A stretch of 64,000 nucleotides of DNA from Vicia villosa (Eukaryota > Streptophyta > Magnoliopsida > Fabales > Fabaceae): positions 372,001 to 436,000 of the forward strand of contig NW_026705293.1 in the NCBI RefSeq assembly GCF_029867415.1, written 5' to 3'. Made by a program: the position numbers and the translations under genes. The notes beneath the pieces were generated by a model. It did not search any database. It was not told where the DNA came from and saw only the letters and a list, made by a program, of their open reading frames with translations. The first letter of the stretch is position 1; every line of letters starts with the position of its first letter. This document shows, one piece after another, positions 10,510-22,354 of this stretch.

Positions 10510-11589
10510 AGATCAATTAAATTGACAATTTTTTGATAGATAATTAATGTAATTTATGGTAAAAAGTATGATTTTTTCAATAAATAAATTATTCATAGTT
10601 TTAATTATAAATTAAATTAGTAGAATGTTTTATTTCTGAATAATCTAACTAAAATAATTACACTACAAAATGCTAGAAAATCCTCTTAATATATTATTTT
10701 CTACCACTTGCAGTATAAAATGAATTGAAGTTTATCCACTGCAGTATATAGTGAATTATTTCTCTAATAATTATTACATTTAACATTTACACAAAATAGC
10801 CATTATTTCTAATTATTTCTTACTATTTATTAAATCTACAATTAAATTTGACTTCAAAACCAATCATAAAGTAAACGTGTGTAGCCGTATTTTTATTTTG
10901 AAAATTGATTGGAAACCTGCAAAAACGTTTCTCATTCTACTTTTACTTTTCTCAATTGAAAAAGAAATTGAAACGAACTCTATTTTACTTTCAATGTGTT
11001 TTCTTAACTGAAACAAATAAAGTATTAGAAAAATAATGTTTTTAAAATTAAAATATAATAATAATAATATCTCTAAAAAAAATTTTACAAATAAATCCAC
11101 ACAGTTAACTTTTTTTTTTCAATCCTAATTATTATCCACAAGATACTTTGCATTCTACAAGGTACTAATATCAGGTTTTTATATTTTATGTCAATACCAA
11201 TGATTTTAAAATACTACTGTTTATTTATGTTATTAAAACCTATAGAATCTCATAATTATTATACTATTTTTTATTTATTTCTTCCAAATTATCTCACGTT
11301 TCCAAGAACAAAATCTTTGCATTCAAGAGTTTGACACCAATTAAAAATAAATTTTTGAAAACATAATTATAGATTAAATCTTTTTTTAATAATGGAAACT
11401 AATTTAAAAAGCGGGTTAATTGCGTCATTTCATAAAAAAAAAACTTTTATTTATATGGAGTTTAGACATTTATACTACAATTTTAATTATTATTTAATAA
11501 TAATAATCATATTTAATTTTACGAAATACATTTAAAATATTAATTAATTAATTCAATTATATAAACGAGAATATGTGATAAAAAATTTT
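10510..11589. other. AT-rich sequence; 10877-11215 resembles the LINE flanks
   Basis: 10877-10902 matches the left LINE flank (GTGTAGCCGTATTTTTATTTTG). 10917-10940 matches the right flank (AAAAACGTTTCT...ATTCTAC), and 11178-11215 matches 10172-10210. No gene was recognised. Confidence 0.6.
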
Positions 11590-11838
11590 ATAAACAGGAA
11601 AAAGTTTAGTGTTGTACACTTATTCTTATAAACGGTAATAAGTTATAAATATTTTTATAAACGGTTTAAAGTCAACTATTGATACAAGTATTTGTATAAA
11701 TAGAAAAAACTATAAATATTTTTATAAACAGAAAAAAATCGACGATTGACGGTTGATACAATTATTTTTATAAACGGGAATAAGTTATATATATTTTTAT
11801 AAACGGAAAAAAGTCTATCATTGATACAATTATTTTGA
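11590..11838. repeat. Degenerate tandem repeat based on TTTTATAAACGG
   Basis: About three irregular units contain TTTTTATAAACGG, AATAAGTTATA and ATTGATACAATTATTTT. They abut the inverted-repeat element at 11840. No coding potential. Confidence 0.6.
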
Positions 11839-11839
11839 G

Positions 11840-12013
11840 GGGGTTTTTGACCTCCGCAACTCACTTGCGGCAGTTTTATAAAATACTACAGATACGTGTG
11901 CCGTAGTTTATTTGCAGAGGTTTTGCGTAAACGCTGGTATTTTTTGCGGAGGTTAATTTGAGTGTGTTTAAACTTCCGTTACAGAAATTGATTTTGCGGA
12001 GGTTTTTAACCCC
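11840..12013. repeat. Inverted-repeat element with TTGCGGAGGTTTTT ends
   Basis: The left end (11840-11859) and right end (11994-12013) are inverted copies of a 20-nt sequence containing CCTCCGCAA, with a few mismatches. Another TGCGGAGGTT lies inside at about 11945. It looks like a small non-autonomous DNA element. No clear target duplication was found. Confidence 0.45.
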
Positions 12014-12347
12014 ATCCAAATTTATGTATTGCTATTAGCTAAATTTTCTTAATTTTTCAAGTATCAGTTTTTCTAACTAATATGAAATAAAATTCTTCCA
12101 AGACAAACACTCGTATTTATTCTTATATATCACACTTTTAAATGGAATTTTTAACAATAAAAAATTGAATATAACGTAAAATATTAAAATTTAACTTAAG
12201 GAGAACTTTGGAAATTTAAAACTGTTGTGGTATAAGATCTACAAGTCGGGTTAGAAAGGAGAAACATAAGAAAGAAATCAAACAATAATCAAGTTAGACT
12301 ATCATTGATAACCAACTTATATCAAATCTATAAGAAAACGACGATAC

Positions 12348-12699
12348 TGTTAAGAAGTGTGGTTAGACCTAACTCAACCCTATAAAACCGGCTTGTAGGG
12401 TGAGGATTGCCCCCACTTATAAGGACATGTTCAGGCCATATATTGTCCGATGTGGGACTCTTAACACACCCCCTCACGCCCAGGACTAGACAACTAGAGC
12501 GTGGAAATAAATGGTGGGTGGCCCGATAGCGGAAACCATAGAAGGTGGCCCACCGGATCTTAAACGAGGCTCTGATACCATGTTAAGAAGTGTGGTTAGG
12601 CCTAACTCAACCCTACGAAACCGGCTTGTAGGGTGAGGATTGCCCCCATTTATAAGGACATGTTGAGGCCATATATTGTCCGATGTGGGACTCTTAACA
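12348..12699 (-). mobile_element. TRIM retrotransposon, complete, with TSD GATAC
   Basis: Two 119-bp direct repeats (12348-12466 and 12581-12699) start TGTTAAGAAG and end CTCTTAACA on the plus strand. They flank a ~114-bp non-coding core. GATAC is duplicated on both sides (12343-12347 and 12700-12704). On the minus strand the second repeat is followed at once by TGGTATCAGAGCC (12580-12568), a standard initiator-Met tRNA primer site, and the other end of the core has a GAGGGGG purine tract. Element sense is therefore minus. It must move with enzymes from other elements. Confidence 0.92.
12568..12580 (-). other. Primer-binding site of the TRIM (tRNA-iMet)
   Basis: Read on the minus strand this is TGGTATCAGAGCC, directly next to the 5' LTR. 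It fixes the element's direction. Confidence 0.88.
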
Positions 12700-12704
12700 G
12701 ATAC

Positions 12705-14855
12705 CAAGATAACAAAATGTTGTAAAACCACTACCCATTTGTACAAAACAACATAGCAGCAATGGAAAATCAGTTACACAAAATGAGAAGATTGATAATT
12801 TCATTTTGCAGCCGAACTTGGTACTAAATATCAGCCTCTGATAGTTGAAAAGTAGCATCTTGGCTAAAGAACTCATAATCCCCTGTATAAATTAACTAGA
12901 ATCTCCTCAACTGGAAGACAATTGACTTTTATAGAATGTATGTACCATTTTGTTAATTCACTAATCCCCTGTATACTTCAAAAGTAAGAAAATGAATTTC
13001 ATGACCGTTAGCTCCCAATATTAATTTTTCCTTAAACACTAAAATACATGGCCATTAATTATCAGTATTGGGAAAGAGAACATAACAGATCAATATATAC
13101 GAGTTAGGAGTATAGAAATTTGTATTTGAAAAATAGAAAATACTCACATAATATAGTAATAGACCTGTAGATACTCTTGATTCCCCAATTATCATAAAAA
13201 GCATTCATGATCAAATATAATTAAACAAGTGTTGATGCAGGGTGCTAGACCTATCTCATTAAATGAGAGAAAAATAGTAAAAATAAGTAAGAAAAAAGAA
13301 ACATGAAACTAGAGACAAAAACAAGTGTTGTCGTCCCGCACACACTATTGCAACAGCTTCACCACGGCTTAAGGTATCTTTCGCCATCTTGTGAGCAGAG
13401 GTCTAGAACTACAATAGATTCCTATCTTCCATGCGACTTTCAAATCTGCAACTCAATATGTAAAAATGTTAGATGAAATTCATATACTAAGATCCAAAGC
13501 AACCATGTCTAGACCACCAAAAAATATTGATGATAATGACAAATTAAGAAGCAAAATAGCAAATAAGGCTCGTGAGTAGTAAACTCCAAAATGGGCAATT
13601 AGTAATGTAAATTCGTTTACTCCAAAAAGATCTTGAAATAGTTAAAAATGAAAATAAAATAAAACAAGATTTCATCTACTCTCACGGTTTTTCAAAAAGA
13701 TCCCCACCAGTCTCAAAATCCAAAACAACAGGTATTTATGTCAAAAGCCTAAAAAAGCATTGAAAGTTAAGTCTGATTTACTTTTGTTAGAGACCATTAG
13801 GTGCTTGACATCCTAATATCTTCTATGATAAAAGTTTACTTCTTAGGTTGAATCTCCAAAGTAACATGGGCTATATTATCCGTAAATCAACCGTCTATAT
13901 ATTATGGGATATATTATCTTCAACCAAACACTCACTTAATTGTCTTAAAATGAAAAACTAAGATGAAATTTAAAAAGAATTACCTGGGAACTCCATCCAA
14001 TGACACCAATATGCACGATCCCTTGACAGCATCCGACAACAAATGAAACAATTCCCTTCCACCTCTCACAATGTACGACAATAAATCAACCAAAAATAAT
14101 ATAAAATTTTTGGTTAATTCCTAAAACAAATTAATACATTTTAAGAGACCAAAACCTCAATGTATTTGTAAGGTAACCCTCTCTCCTACTTAAGGATAGA
14201 TTTCTTAAAACCAAGAAACTATGGCAGACTAAGGTGCAGCGTGGTTGGCGGAACTGTTAGTAAACCATGATGGCAACCACCACAATTGGGAATTGAAGCA
14301 CCTCCTAAACCTATTACAAATAAGTAAATAACATAACAAAACCCGTTCCAAACCTTTAGATCCAATTTGAAACGTTGTGCAGTAAAAAAAATCGAGGAAA
14401 ATAGATTAATTTGAGGAAAAGAGATGAAGAAGTTTTCATTAAAGCGGATGGGTTTGAAGTGAGAATGAGAAGAAAAGCCCTGTGACAAGTTGAAATCTGA
14501 GGAGGAACTGAATAGATGTCACATTCTTTCAAAATAAAAGTAAATAAATGAATAGTGAAATTTGAGTGGACACCAAAATGGAAAAGGCGGAAAACCTACC
14601 GAAAAAAGCTGGATAATATTTTTTATTTTCCGGTTTTTTATTAAAACCCTTCAGCTTATTGCTTTTATTAGCTCTCATATCAAATTTTTAACTTAATAAG
14701 AGGGGTGTTTTAAATCTTCCGGTTGTAGAAAAAGTGAAGCTAATGAAACAAGTCGTAGCCCAAACCCTAATTCCAACAGAAAACCCTATATATTGTTGCA
14801 GATATGCTGATAATCCTCTCCCCTTCTTTGCTTGCAACATTTACAATTACAGATC
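12705..14855. other. No recognisable gene
   Basis: The sequence is AT-rich with only short, low-complexity reading frames on both strands. Upstream of the F-box gene (about 14500-14850) it becomes more mixed in base composition and may hold its promoter and 5' UTR, but no convincing TATA box was picked out. Confidence 0.5.
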
Positions 14856-16199
14856 ATGTCTTCTGGCCGTTCAATTCCTACGGAGGATAGAATTAGCGAC
14901 TTGCCGGAGTCAATTCTCTGCCACATTCTCTCCTTCCTTCCAACCAAAGCCGCTGCAACCACAATGATTCTCTCAAAGAGATGGAAACCGGTATGGCTCT
15001 CTGTCCTTATTCTTAACTTCGATGACAAGGAATTCAATGACTTTGAGACATTTCACAAGTTTGTTTATTCAACCATGTTCTCTTTGAGAGACAAAAAGAC
15101 TTCGATCCAATCGTTTACCTTGAAATTATGCTTCTATTCTCGCTTCAAACAAAGAGAATTGAATAGAATTTTTAAATTTGTGTTGCAACGAGGAGTCAAG
15201 AATCTTAACTTCGACTTGTCTGGTAAATCACATTGTATCAAATTACCTCCTTGCATTATCAGTTGTAAGACGCTTCAGGTTCTTAGGTTGGAGAACATAA
15301 AAATGTGGGATTTTGACCAAGTGAATTTTCCTTGTCTCAAAACTATGTTGCAAAGTTTCTATATGGCTGCCCTATTCTAGAAGATTTAAATTATGTTGAT
15401 TTCAAATCTCCTAAATATTTTGCAAAGTTTCTATATGGCTGCCCTATTCTAGAAGATTTGAATGCGAAATCACGTACCTTCCAGAAATCAATCGATCCCA
15501 TGGAAAACTTGAATGCTTTACCTAATTTGGTCAAAGTAAGGATTTGTTATAATACGGATATTCTGATGTCTTTGGTTTGTAAGACGAGAATTTTGCATAT
15601 AGAACAGGTATAAATGTTATCCTACTGAATATTCACTATTTGCATTGAATATACATTAATTAACTAATTGTGTAATCTATATGCTCATAAGCTATCAAAT
15701 AGAGTATACATTTCTAACGTTCTATTGTGTGCAACTCACGCAGATATGGGGCATGACTTGGAAACCACTTCCCATGTTTCACAATTTGACTCACATGGAA
15801 CTTACTTTTTGGCTTAGCTTACTGAAGAGGGAGTGCAGGTCGTTGATAGAAATACTCCCAAATTTTCCCAATCTTCAACATTTTAACATTAAGTTCATAT
15901 TTTTGAATAGTAATGGTGCAACATATATTTGTTCTGAATGTTCGAAGGTTGTTCCACCCAGTCCCACCATTGCTACAGAATGTCTTTCCTCACAGCTTAA
16001 AACATTTAGCATTCAATGTTCCACAGACACAGAAAACATCAACAATTGTGAGTTCCAATTTGTAAAATATATTATGCAACATTCAAAAGTACTAGAGACT
16101 GTGAGAGTCAAAAGTACCCGCCTTAAAACGAACCAAATGTTTATGAAGTTATCTTCATGCACAAGGAGCTCTCCAACATGTAAACTTTTATTTGGTTGA
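14856..16199 (+). pseudogene. F-box/LRR/FBD protein gene, frameshifted
   Basis: The ATG at 14856 is preferred over 14832 because it starts directly before the F-box: [20 protein letters not shown] then SKRWKPVW (about residues 12-55). Such proteins are substrate adaptors of SCF ubiquitin ligases. The frame ends early at 15378-15380. The continuation is in another frame from about 15347 ([17 protein letters not shown], an LRR-type motif). A 72-bp segment here is duplicated in tandem (15350-15421 and 15422 on). Exon 1 ends at 15607 before GTATAA; a 136-bp intron ends at CAG 15741-15743; exon 2 (15744-16199) carries the FBD domain with QLKTFSIQCS and HSKVLETVRV. Intron phase agrees on both sides. 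One frameshift at 15345-15350 disables the gene unless it is a sequencing error. Confidence 0.82.
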
Positions 16200-17974
16200 T
16201 GATGATAATTATGTCGTGGTTTTCTTTTGGAAGAATGAGTAGTGGTTTTTCATGAAAGAAATTTTCGGGAGTAATATCATATACTTTCTCTTAGTGTAAA
16301 GAGAGGGATGAATCCATGTAATCAAAGTTCTACCTTTTGTTTATTTTATTGTTTGGTGTAGTCCGGTTGTTGATCCTACGAATACTGGAGAAATCTATAA
16401 CTATGATGCATTTTGATTGTTAGTTGATTGCTAGAAATTTGAAATGTTTGATTTTTTGCTTGGGTTAGAGGTGTGTTTTGGTGTATGAATATTTAATGTA
16501 CCAATTAAATATTATTTTTAAGGTAAGCCATGAACTGTTTCTTGGTGTTTAGGTAAGATGAAGTATAACATAATTTGTCAGATTACAAAAATTGATATGT
16601 TTTTGAAATTGGTGGTTTGTAAATTCTTTCAAGTTTTTTTTGTCAGATGAATGCTACTTACTCAATTTTGAGTCTTGGGTTGGGGCAAGTCAGAATAATT
16701 TGATGAGGAGGGAGGGTAGGGATAGTTAATGACTAATCAATTGTCTGGTAGAATGAAATTGATAAGGGATAAAAGATGCTGTTTGTGAATTTTAAGTTAA
16801 GCTTGGATGCATATGCTATTATGATGATTTTGTGTGTTGTATGGCTCACTAGGATTCAACTTTAATATTTTGTTTGTTGTATGGATCACTCCGTTATAGG
16901 TGTGGACAGCTCTGTGGTTGAGTGCAAACTTGTAATCTGCATATCATAGGTTCTATATGTCAGCATTTTATTACTGAACTCTTGAATCACATATATGCAT
17001 TGGCTTTTAGCACGAGGAGTGTTCAAAATTCATTTGTTAATTAATGTAGTTTTTTTCTGTTAGAATTAAAGGTTAACGCTTCGACTGCTACAAAGTCGTT
17101 CAATTTTCGGTGAATAACTTCATTATGAATGGAACATCTATTATTGATATCTATAACTGAAAGCAACATCTATACATTCAAAACAACAGTACTTTTCATT
17201 CCAATACTTCTAATTGAGTTCTTTACAGTTTCCTCACGGTTGGTAATCTATGATCGAATTCATTACTTTTACTCTGTTTGCGAATAGATTTATCTGTCTA
17301 TCATCATCACTGAGTATATGTATCTCTTTTGAGGAACTATGCTTTATATTGGAGAACAAAAATGCATATGCTACTATGATGTATGTCGGTAAAACAAAGG
17401 TCTATCAGTTATACATCGCAGAATGAGTTATGTTCAAGCCACTGGCTCTTCTCAATTGATAGCAGAGACCATCTCATCCAATTTGTGTGTGTAAAATTTG
17501 GAATGTAAGGGACAAGGTAGTGTTTTGTAATAAACACATTGATTCTTTTTTCATGCTCACTTTTTTGCAGAAAGCTGGGGAAAATCTTATCATTATACCG
17601 AGGTATTCGCATAATATGCGTGTGATTCTTCAAGCGACTGATATTGTGAAATAACTTCAGAGCAAGCTTTTCGAATAGATAGTAGTAACCTTGCTACCAA
17701 CCAAAAAAGGTATAATTTCTTATATGTAATCTTGAGTATGGTGTCATTACTTCTAGTTGCAGGAAAAAATTAAGTAAACTAAATGAGGACAGAACCTCTG
17801 CTATGGGTACACGAGGGTGAGGCCACAAGTGTGTTATTGTGTTTACCTGTTTGTAACGCACATTGTGCCTCACACACTCTTAAATCAAAAGAATAAAACA
17901 GAATAAGAGTGATGGATGTGGAATACAGTGAAGTGATATATACCATGCTTTTATCGAAACAAGCTGAAGAAAGA
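16200..17974. other. No recognisable gene; fragment shared with block copy 2
   Basis: About 16900-17160 resembles 44030-44210, including the string GCTACAAAGTCGTTCAAT. Part of that string also occurs at 19425. The rest is AT-rich with no supported coding sequence. Confidence 0.5.
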
Positions 17975-20551
17975 AAAGCTGAAGATAAAAGGTAGAGTCT
18001 AAGTTTCATATTCCAGTGGTAAGATCTATAACTTGCACATGTTACGATAAAGAGTGACAAAAAGGGGCGTCAGCGAATCAACAAGGACATTAATCTAAGG
18101 CATAGATTTATCTACTACTCATGCTGTAACTAGTTTGGCAAAGAGGTTTAATGAAGAAAATTAACAAAGTTTAATCTACACTTGTGCAACGATTCTTTAT
18201 GTGACTCTTGGACTTTATGTTTCTTACAAGAATCATCCTCGCATAGACCATAGGCAACAACATGTTACATGACAACATTCTTGGCATTATTGGCATTCTT
18301 GGCATTATTGGCATTCTTGGCATTGTATCTAATATTAAAACATGTATTATTTACTTTTTACTCATTTTTCTGTTGCGAGATGTATTATTTTCTTGGCATT
18401 ATTTACCTTTTACTCATTTTTAACCTCAAATTAATATAAAAAATATCAATACAACTTAGGAATAGTTTTGTCAAATTGTTCTAATTTATCCAATCATTAA
18501 AAAAATTCAAAAATAAGAAGGATCAAAATGAACAAAATCAAATCTTTTTGTATCCATTCATTAGAGATTACATGAGATTGAAACTATATTCAAAAGTCAG
18601 TGGATACATTCCAAATCTACACAAACTGGTCCTCAAAGATACAAATCAACCTCAAAACTTTCCAAAACTATGAAATCAATTTCAATCTGTACAAAATCAT
18701 TCCAAAATAAAGCAATAAGATTCAATTCTAAAACCTAATTCTTACTTATAAGTACCTAAAAATGTTTACACATAGGGGACACCAATTGCACCAAGTATTC
18801 ATTCTCTCACACTGAATCACAAATCAATTCTCACATTGAGAAAAAATTCCACACAAAAACACTCATTCATTCACAACCTCATAACCAAGACCTCCGTGTG
18901 CAACAGGATTGTGTATGCGAGATGCAGCGAACCTGAAAGAGAGACGAATGTACCGTGAATCAAAGATTTAGCGTGCCAAGTTGTTGTGTCTTAATCTAAC
19001 AACTAAGACATATATACATCTTATTGTTGTATCCAATCCAATTCCCTCACATCTATTCATTCTACCCATTTTTGAGACAGCACATAAAAGGAGAAATATT
19101 GGTGAAAATCAAAAGCATTGAAATGAAGATGAACCAGAAAGGGACTTGCAGAGTTAAATCTGTCAAAGAAGGACATCAACAGACATAATGACAACAAGAT
19201 TGGCTCAAACATTGAGAAGAGCATGTGGCTTGAACAGAACTCAAACTACGATGTAGATAAATCTATTCACAAATTGAGAAAAAAGTTCTGAATTTCGATT
19301 ATAGACTACCAACAGTGAGCAAATTGTAATGAAAAGTACTGTTGTATTGACTTCCTATGGCATGTAAGTAGTAGCTGAAAAACATAGCGCATAACATGAT
19401 GACTTTGTGAATGGAAAGTTTAACTGCTACAAAGTCGTTCAATTTTCGGTGAATAACTTCATTATGGATGGAACATCTATTATTGATATCTATAACTCCA
19501 AACAAAATTAGTGATGTTGCCTTTTAAGGAAACTTTTCATTCACAGAGTCATCAGTTTTTTCAACCATGAGGGGCGAGGCCACAAGTCTCCTAATGTTTT
19601 CTTTTTTTGTGTGTTCTTCAAATTTCATTAAAAAAACACATTTTATTATATGGTTTGTCCACTCTTTCATAACAATGTCCAAGCTTATTCGATGAATGAA
19701 AGTTGTTGGTTGCATTTGCAAGCTTAATAAATAATTAAATAAAAAAATAAAGTGGCTAACAAATAAAACTTTACAAATTTATTTCATCTCATTATGCACA
19801 TTACATAGGATTCCATACTAGAAAAAAAACAACAAATTAAACTCTCCCGAGGCTGCCAGGCTAGTGCTAAATAGATAGGTAATAGATATTGATAACAAGG
19901 ATACCGTAGTGACACATATCCGCATTTCGCAGACAAAAACTCCCTCCTATGCAAAACCAATCCGAATTATGCCATTATAACTCGACCTACACTCTTTGTT
20001 CTTTTTCACCTCTTTTTCATTCTAGCGCAATCACATTAAGCCCGTTATCCGTACACATTCATAGTAAGGAAACCGGTTAGCGACTATGATCCTTTTCATT
20101 AGCACAGGGTTCTGGTTATAAAAGTGGCACACCCCTTTTTATAACCCATCGCAATTGTGGGGGATCGGACCGTAATCCGCCCTACCGAGTCCAATACCAG
20201 AGACCAATGGACCAACTAACAATGGGCGTTACTTTTTTTTTTAGAATCAACAACCGTTGGGCTAAATGACCGGGTGAGGGTCACCTAACTTAGAAGGTGT
20301 ATTCCCTTGTTTTTCCAATTTAATCGAACATTCATTCGTTATTTTTCAGGATCATTCACTTATATTCATCGGCCTCCAAACGTAGACGTGCTTAAGATGG
20401 TGCCGACTGCTAGTATAAACTACTTAAGAGGCTACTTCAAAACTTAGAACTCGAGGTCTCGGCATAATGGTTATTCAAATCGGACACACATACTTAGGGA
20501 ATTTAGGGTGTTAGGACGGGACCGATATTATCAAAACTTTCCTAAGTCTAC
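17975..20551. other. Non-coding left part of block copy 1
   Basis: AT-rich sequence. An 18-bp unit GGCATTATTGGCATTCTT is repeated near 18285-18325, and copy 1 here is the empty target of the copia element found in copy 2. No gene is supported before the four-repeat protein. Confidence 0.55.
20040..20232 (-). mobile_element. Possible tRNA-related SINE (block copy 1)
   Basis: On the minus strand TGGTCCATTGG (20214-20204) resembles a Pol III A box. GGTCCGATCCC (20171-20161), 43 bp on, resembles a B box with one mismatch to GGTTCGANNCC. The spacing is that of tRNA promoters. Ends and target duplication were not resolved. Confidence 0.35.
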
Positions 20552-21631
20552 TTAACATAGCTTAGACGACAATGGTGAGATGGGCAAGTCATCTTCTTCT
20601 TCTTGGATGGTTGGCATGATAGATAATCTAGACGTCTTGGTTTGAAAGTTTTGACGGCGAATATAAGATTGTGTTGTCGATACCCTTTTGGACTCTATAG
20701 CCCTCTTATTTGCAAGCTTAGCCTCCAACACTCTTTTGTTATTCATTAAATTCTTCATTGACGTATTCAAAAGTATAATTTCGTTACTTGTGTATCTTAT
20801 ATTTTCACTCTTGTGTATCTTAGATGGCATTGGTGAGACGGATGAGTCTTCTTCTTGGATGGTTGGCATGATGGATAATCTAGATGGCTTGGTTTGAAAG
20901 ATTTGACGACGAATATAAGATTGTGTTGTCGCTACCCGTTTGGACTCTATAGCCCTCTTATTTGCAAGCTTAGCCTCCAACACTCTTTTGTTCTTCATTA
21001 AATTCTTCATTGCCGTATTCAAGAGTATAATATCGTTACTTGTGAATCTTATATTTTCACCCTTGTCTATCTTAAATGGCATTGGTGAGACGGACGAGTC
21101 TTCTTCTTGGATTGACATGATGGATAATCTAGACGACATAGTTTGAAAATTTTGACGACGAAGATAGCATTGAGTTGTCGATACCCGTTTGGACTCTATA
21201 GCCCTCTTATTTGCAAGCTTAGCCTCCAACACTTTCTTGTTCTCCATAAAATTCTTCATTGCCGTATTCAAGAGTATAATGTCGTTATTTGTGTATCTTA
21301 TATTTTCATCTTTGTGTATCTTAGATGACATTGGTGAGACGGACGAGTCTTCTTCTATTATGGTAGACATGATGGATAATCTAGACGGCATGGTTTGAAA
21401 GTTTTGACGACGAAGATAACATTGAGTTTTCGATACACGTTTGGACTTTATAAACATTTTATTTGCAAGCTTAGCCTCCAACCCTCCTTTGTTCTTCATT
21501 GAGTTCTTCATTGCCGTTTTTAAGAGTATCATGTTGTTACTTGTGTATCTTATATTTTCACCCATGCTATTGTAATCATGGTTTTTCTTTGGTTTTGATA
21601 TTGGTGACAATGTTGCTTCGGATGTATCCAT
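20552..21631 (-). CDS. Unrecognised protein of four ~84-residue tandem repeats
   Basis: Intact single-exon frame of 359 residues. After a short N-terminal leader (MDTSEATLSPISKPKKNH), four repeats of about 83-84 residues follow. Each reads roughly ENIRYTSNDIILLNTAMKN, then LEAKLANKRAIESKRV, a basic/aromatic stretch ending SRLSIM, an acidic EEDSSVSP and a short Ser/Lys linker. DNA units are about 250 bp. The first half of each repeat looks helical and amphipathic; the protein is strongly basic with no signal peptide or membrane segment. A TATA-like box lies ~55 bp before the ATG. The same gene is in block copy 2. I do not recognise the family. Conservation of all four repeats and of the frame suggests real or recent coding function, but it is unproven. 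Confidence 0.6.
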   Translation of the reverse strand: MDTSEATLSPISKPKKNHDYNSMGENIRYTSNNMILLKTAMKNSMKNKGGLEAKLANKMFIKSKRVSKTQCYLRRQNFQTMPSRLSIMSTIIEEDSSVSPMSSKIHKDENIRYTNNDIILLNTAMKNFMENKKVLEAKLANKRAIESKRVSTTQCYLRRQNFQTMSSRLSIMSIQEEDSSVSPMPFKIDKGENIRFTSNDIILLNTAMKNLMKNKRVLEAKLANKRAIESKRVATTQSYIRRQIFQTKPSRLSIMPTIQEEDSSVSPMPSKIHKSENIRYTSNEIILLNTSMKNLMNNKRVLEAKLANKRAIESKRVSTTQSYIRRQNFQTKTSRLSIMPTIQEEEDDLPISPLSSKLC

Positions 21632-21681
21632 GTTACTGTATACAAGTATTAACCAGGTGAAATATGGCTTTTTCTTGTAGT

Positions 21682-21688
21682 TTTTATA
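21682..21688 (-). promoter_or_regulatory. TATA-like box of the four-repeat gene (copy 1)
   Basis: On the minus strand CTATAAAAAC lies 51-57 bp upstream of the ATG at 21631. This spacing would leave a short 5' UTR of ~20-25 nt. The same sequence is kept in copy 2 at 46400-46406. Confidence 0.5.
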
Positions 21689-22257
21689 GAAAATGAGGCT
21701 TGAGAATGAATTATAAAGGTGTGGTTCAACATTAAATAGGAAGAATGTTAGATAAAATCTGATATTTTTTAAAGGAAAAGTTTGTTAAGATTTTTAAATT
21801 AAGACTGTAATTGAAATTTTTTTTCCATGTTATACGTATAGTTTGTTACACTAGTTTTAAAAATTAGTCCTTTAGTATTTAGTCTTTTAGTACGCTCCTT
21901 ATAAAAACTTGTTATTGAATGTAATATTTAATTTAGAGAGAATAGGAGTAGATTGTTACACTTTTAAGTTTAAGATTATAGTAATTTGTTTCTTTATGAG
22001 AACACAGGACTTAATATCATCCCTAGTTTGTTTCAGTTTTTCTTTTAAATAATTATATAAGATTTGTTTTTTCTAAATTTTAAAAGATGAAAATGATTTG
22101 TATGGTGTTGTATATTTTTTATTATAAAAATATAAATATTCCTTAAAATAAACTAATTTAAAATATTATATTTAAAATAATATTTTAAATATTTCAATCT
22201 TTGATATAATAATCTTGGATATTACAAATTTAAATTCACTTAATTTTGAAAGCTTTT

Positions 22258-22259
<2 letters not shown>

Positions 22260-22351
<92 letters not shown>
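22260..22351. repeat. (TA)n microsatellite, ~92 bp
   Basis: Pure alternating TA. The matching tract in copy 2 (52740-52870) is ~131 bp. Confidence 0.97.

Positions 22352-22354
<3 letters not shown>

Noticed and set aside
12348..12699. Cassandra-type TRIM with 5S rRNA promoter
   Set aside because: The LTRs show no 5S A-box/C-box sequence; only the snRNA-type element was matched.
20688..21398. Series of ~69-codon plus-strand ORFs with hydrophobic residues (also 45403-46116)
   Set aside because: Antisense shadows of the four-repeat protein; they recur only because the sense strand is repetitive.
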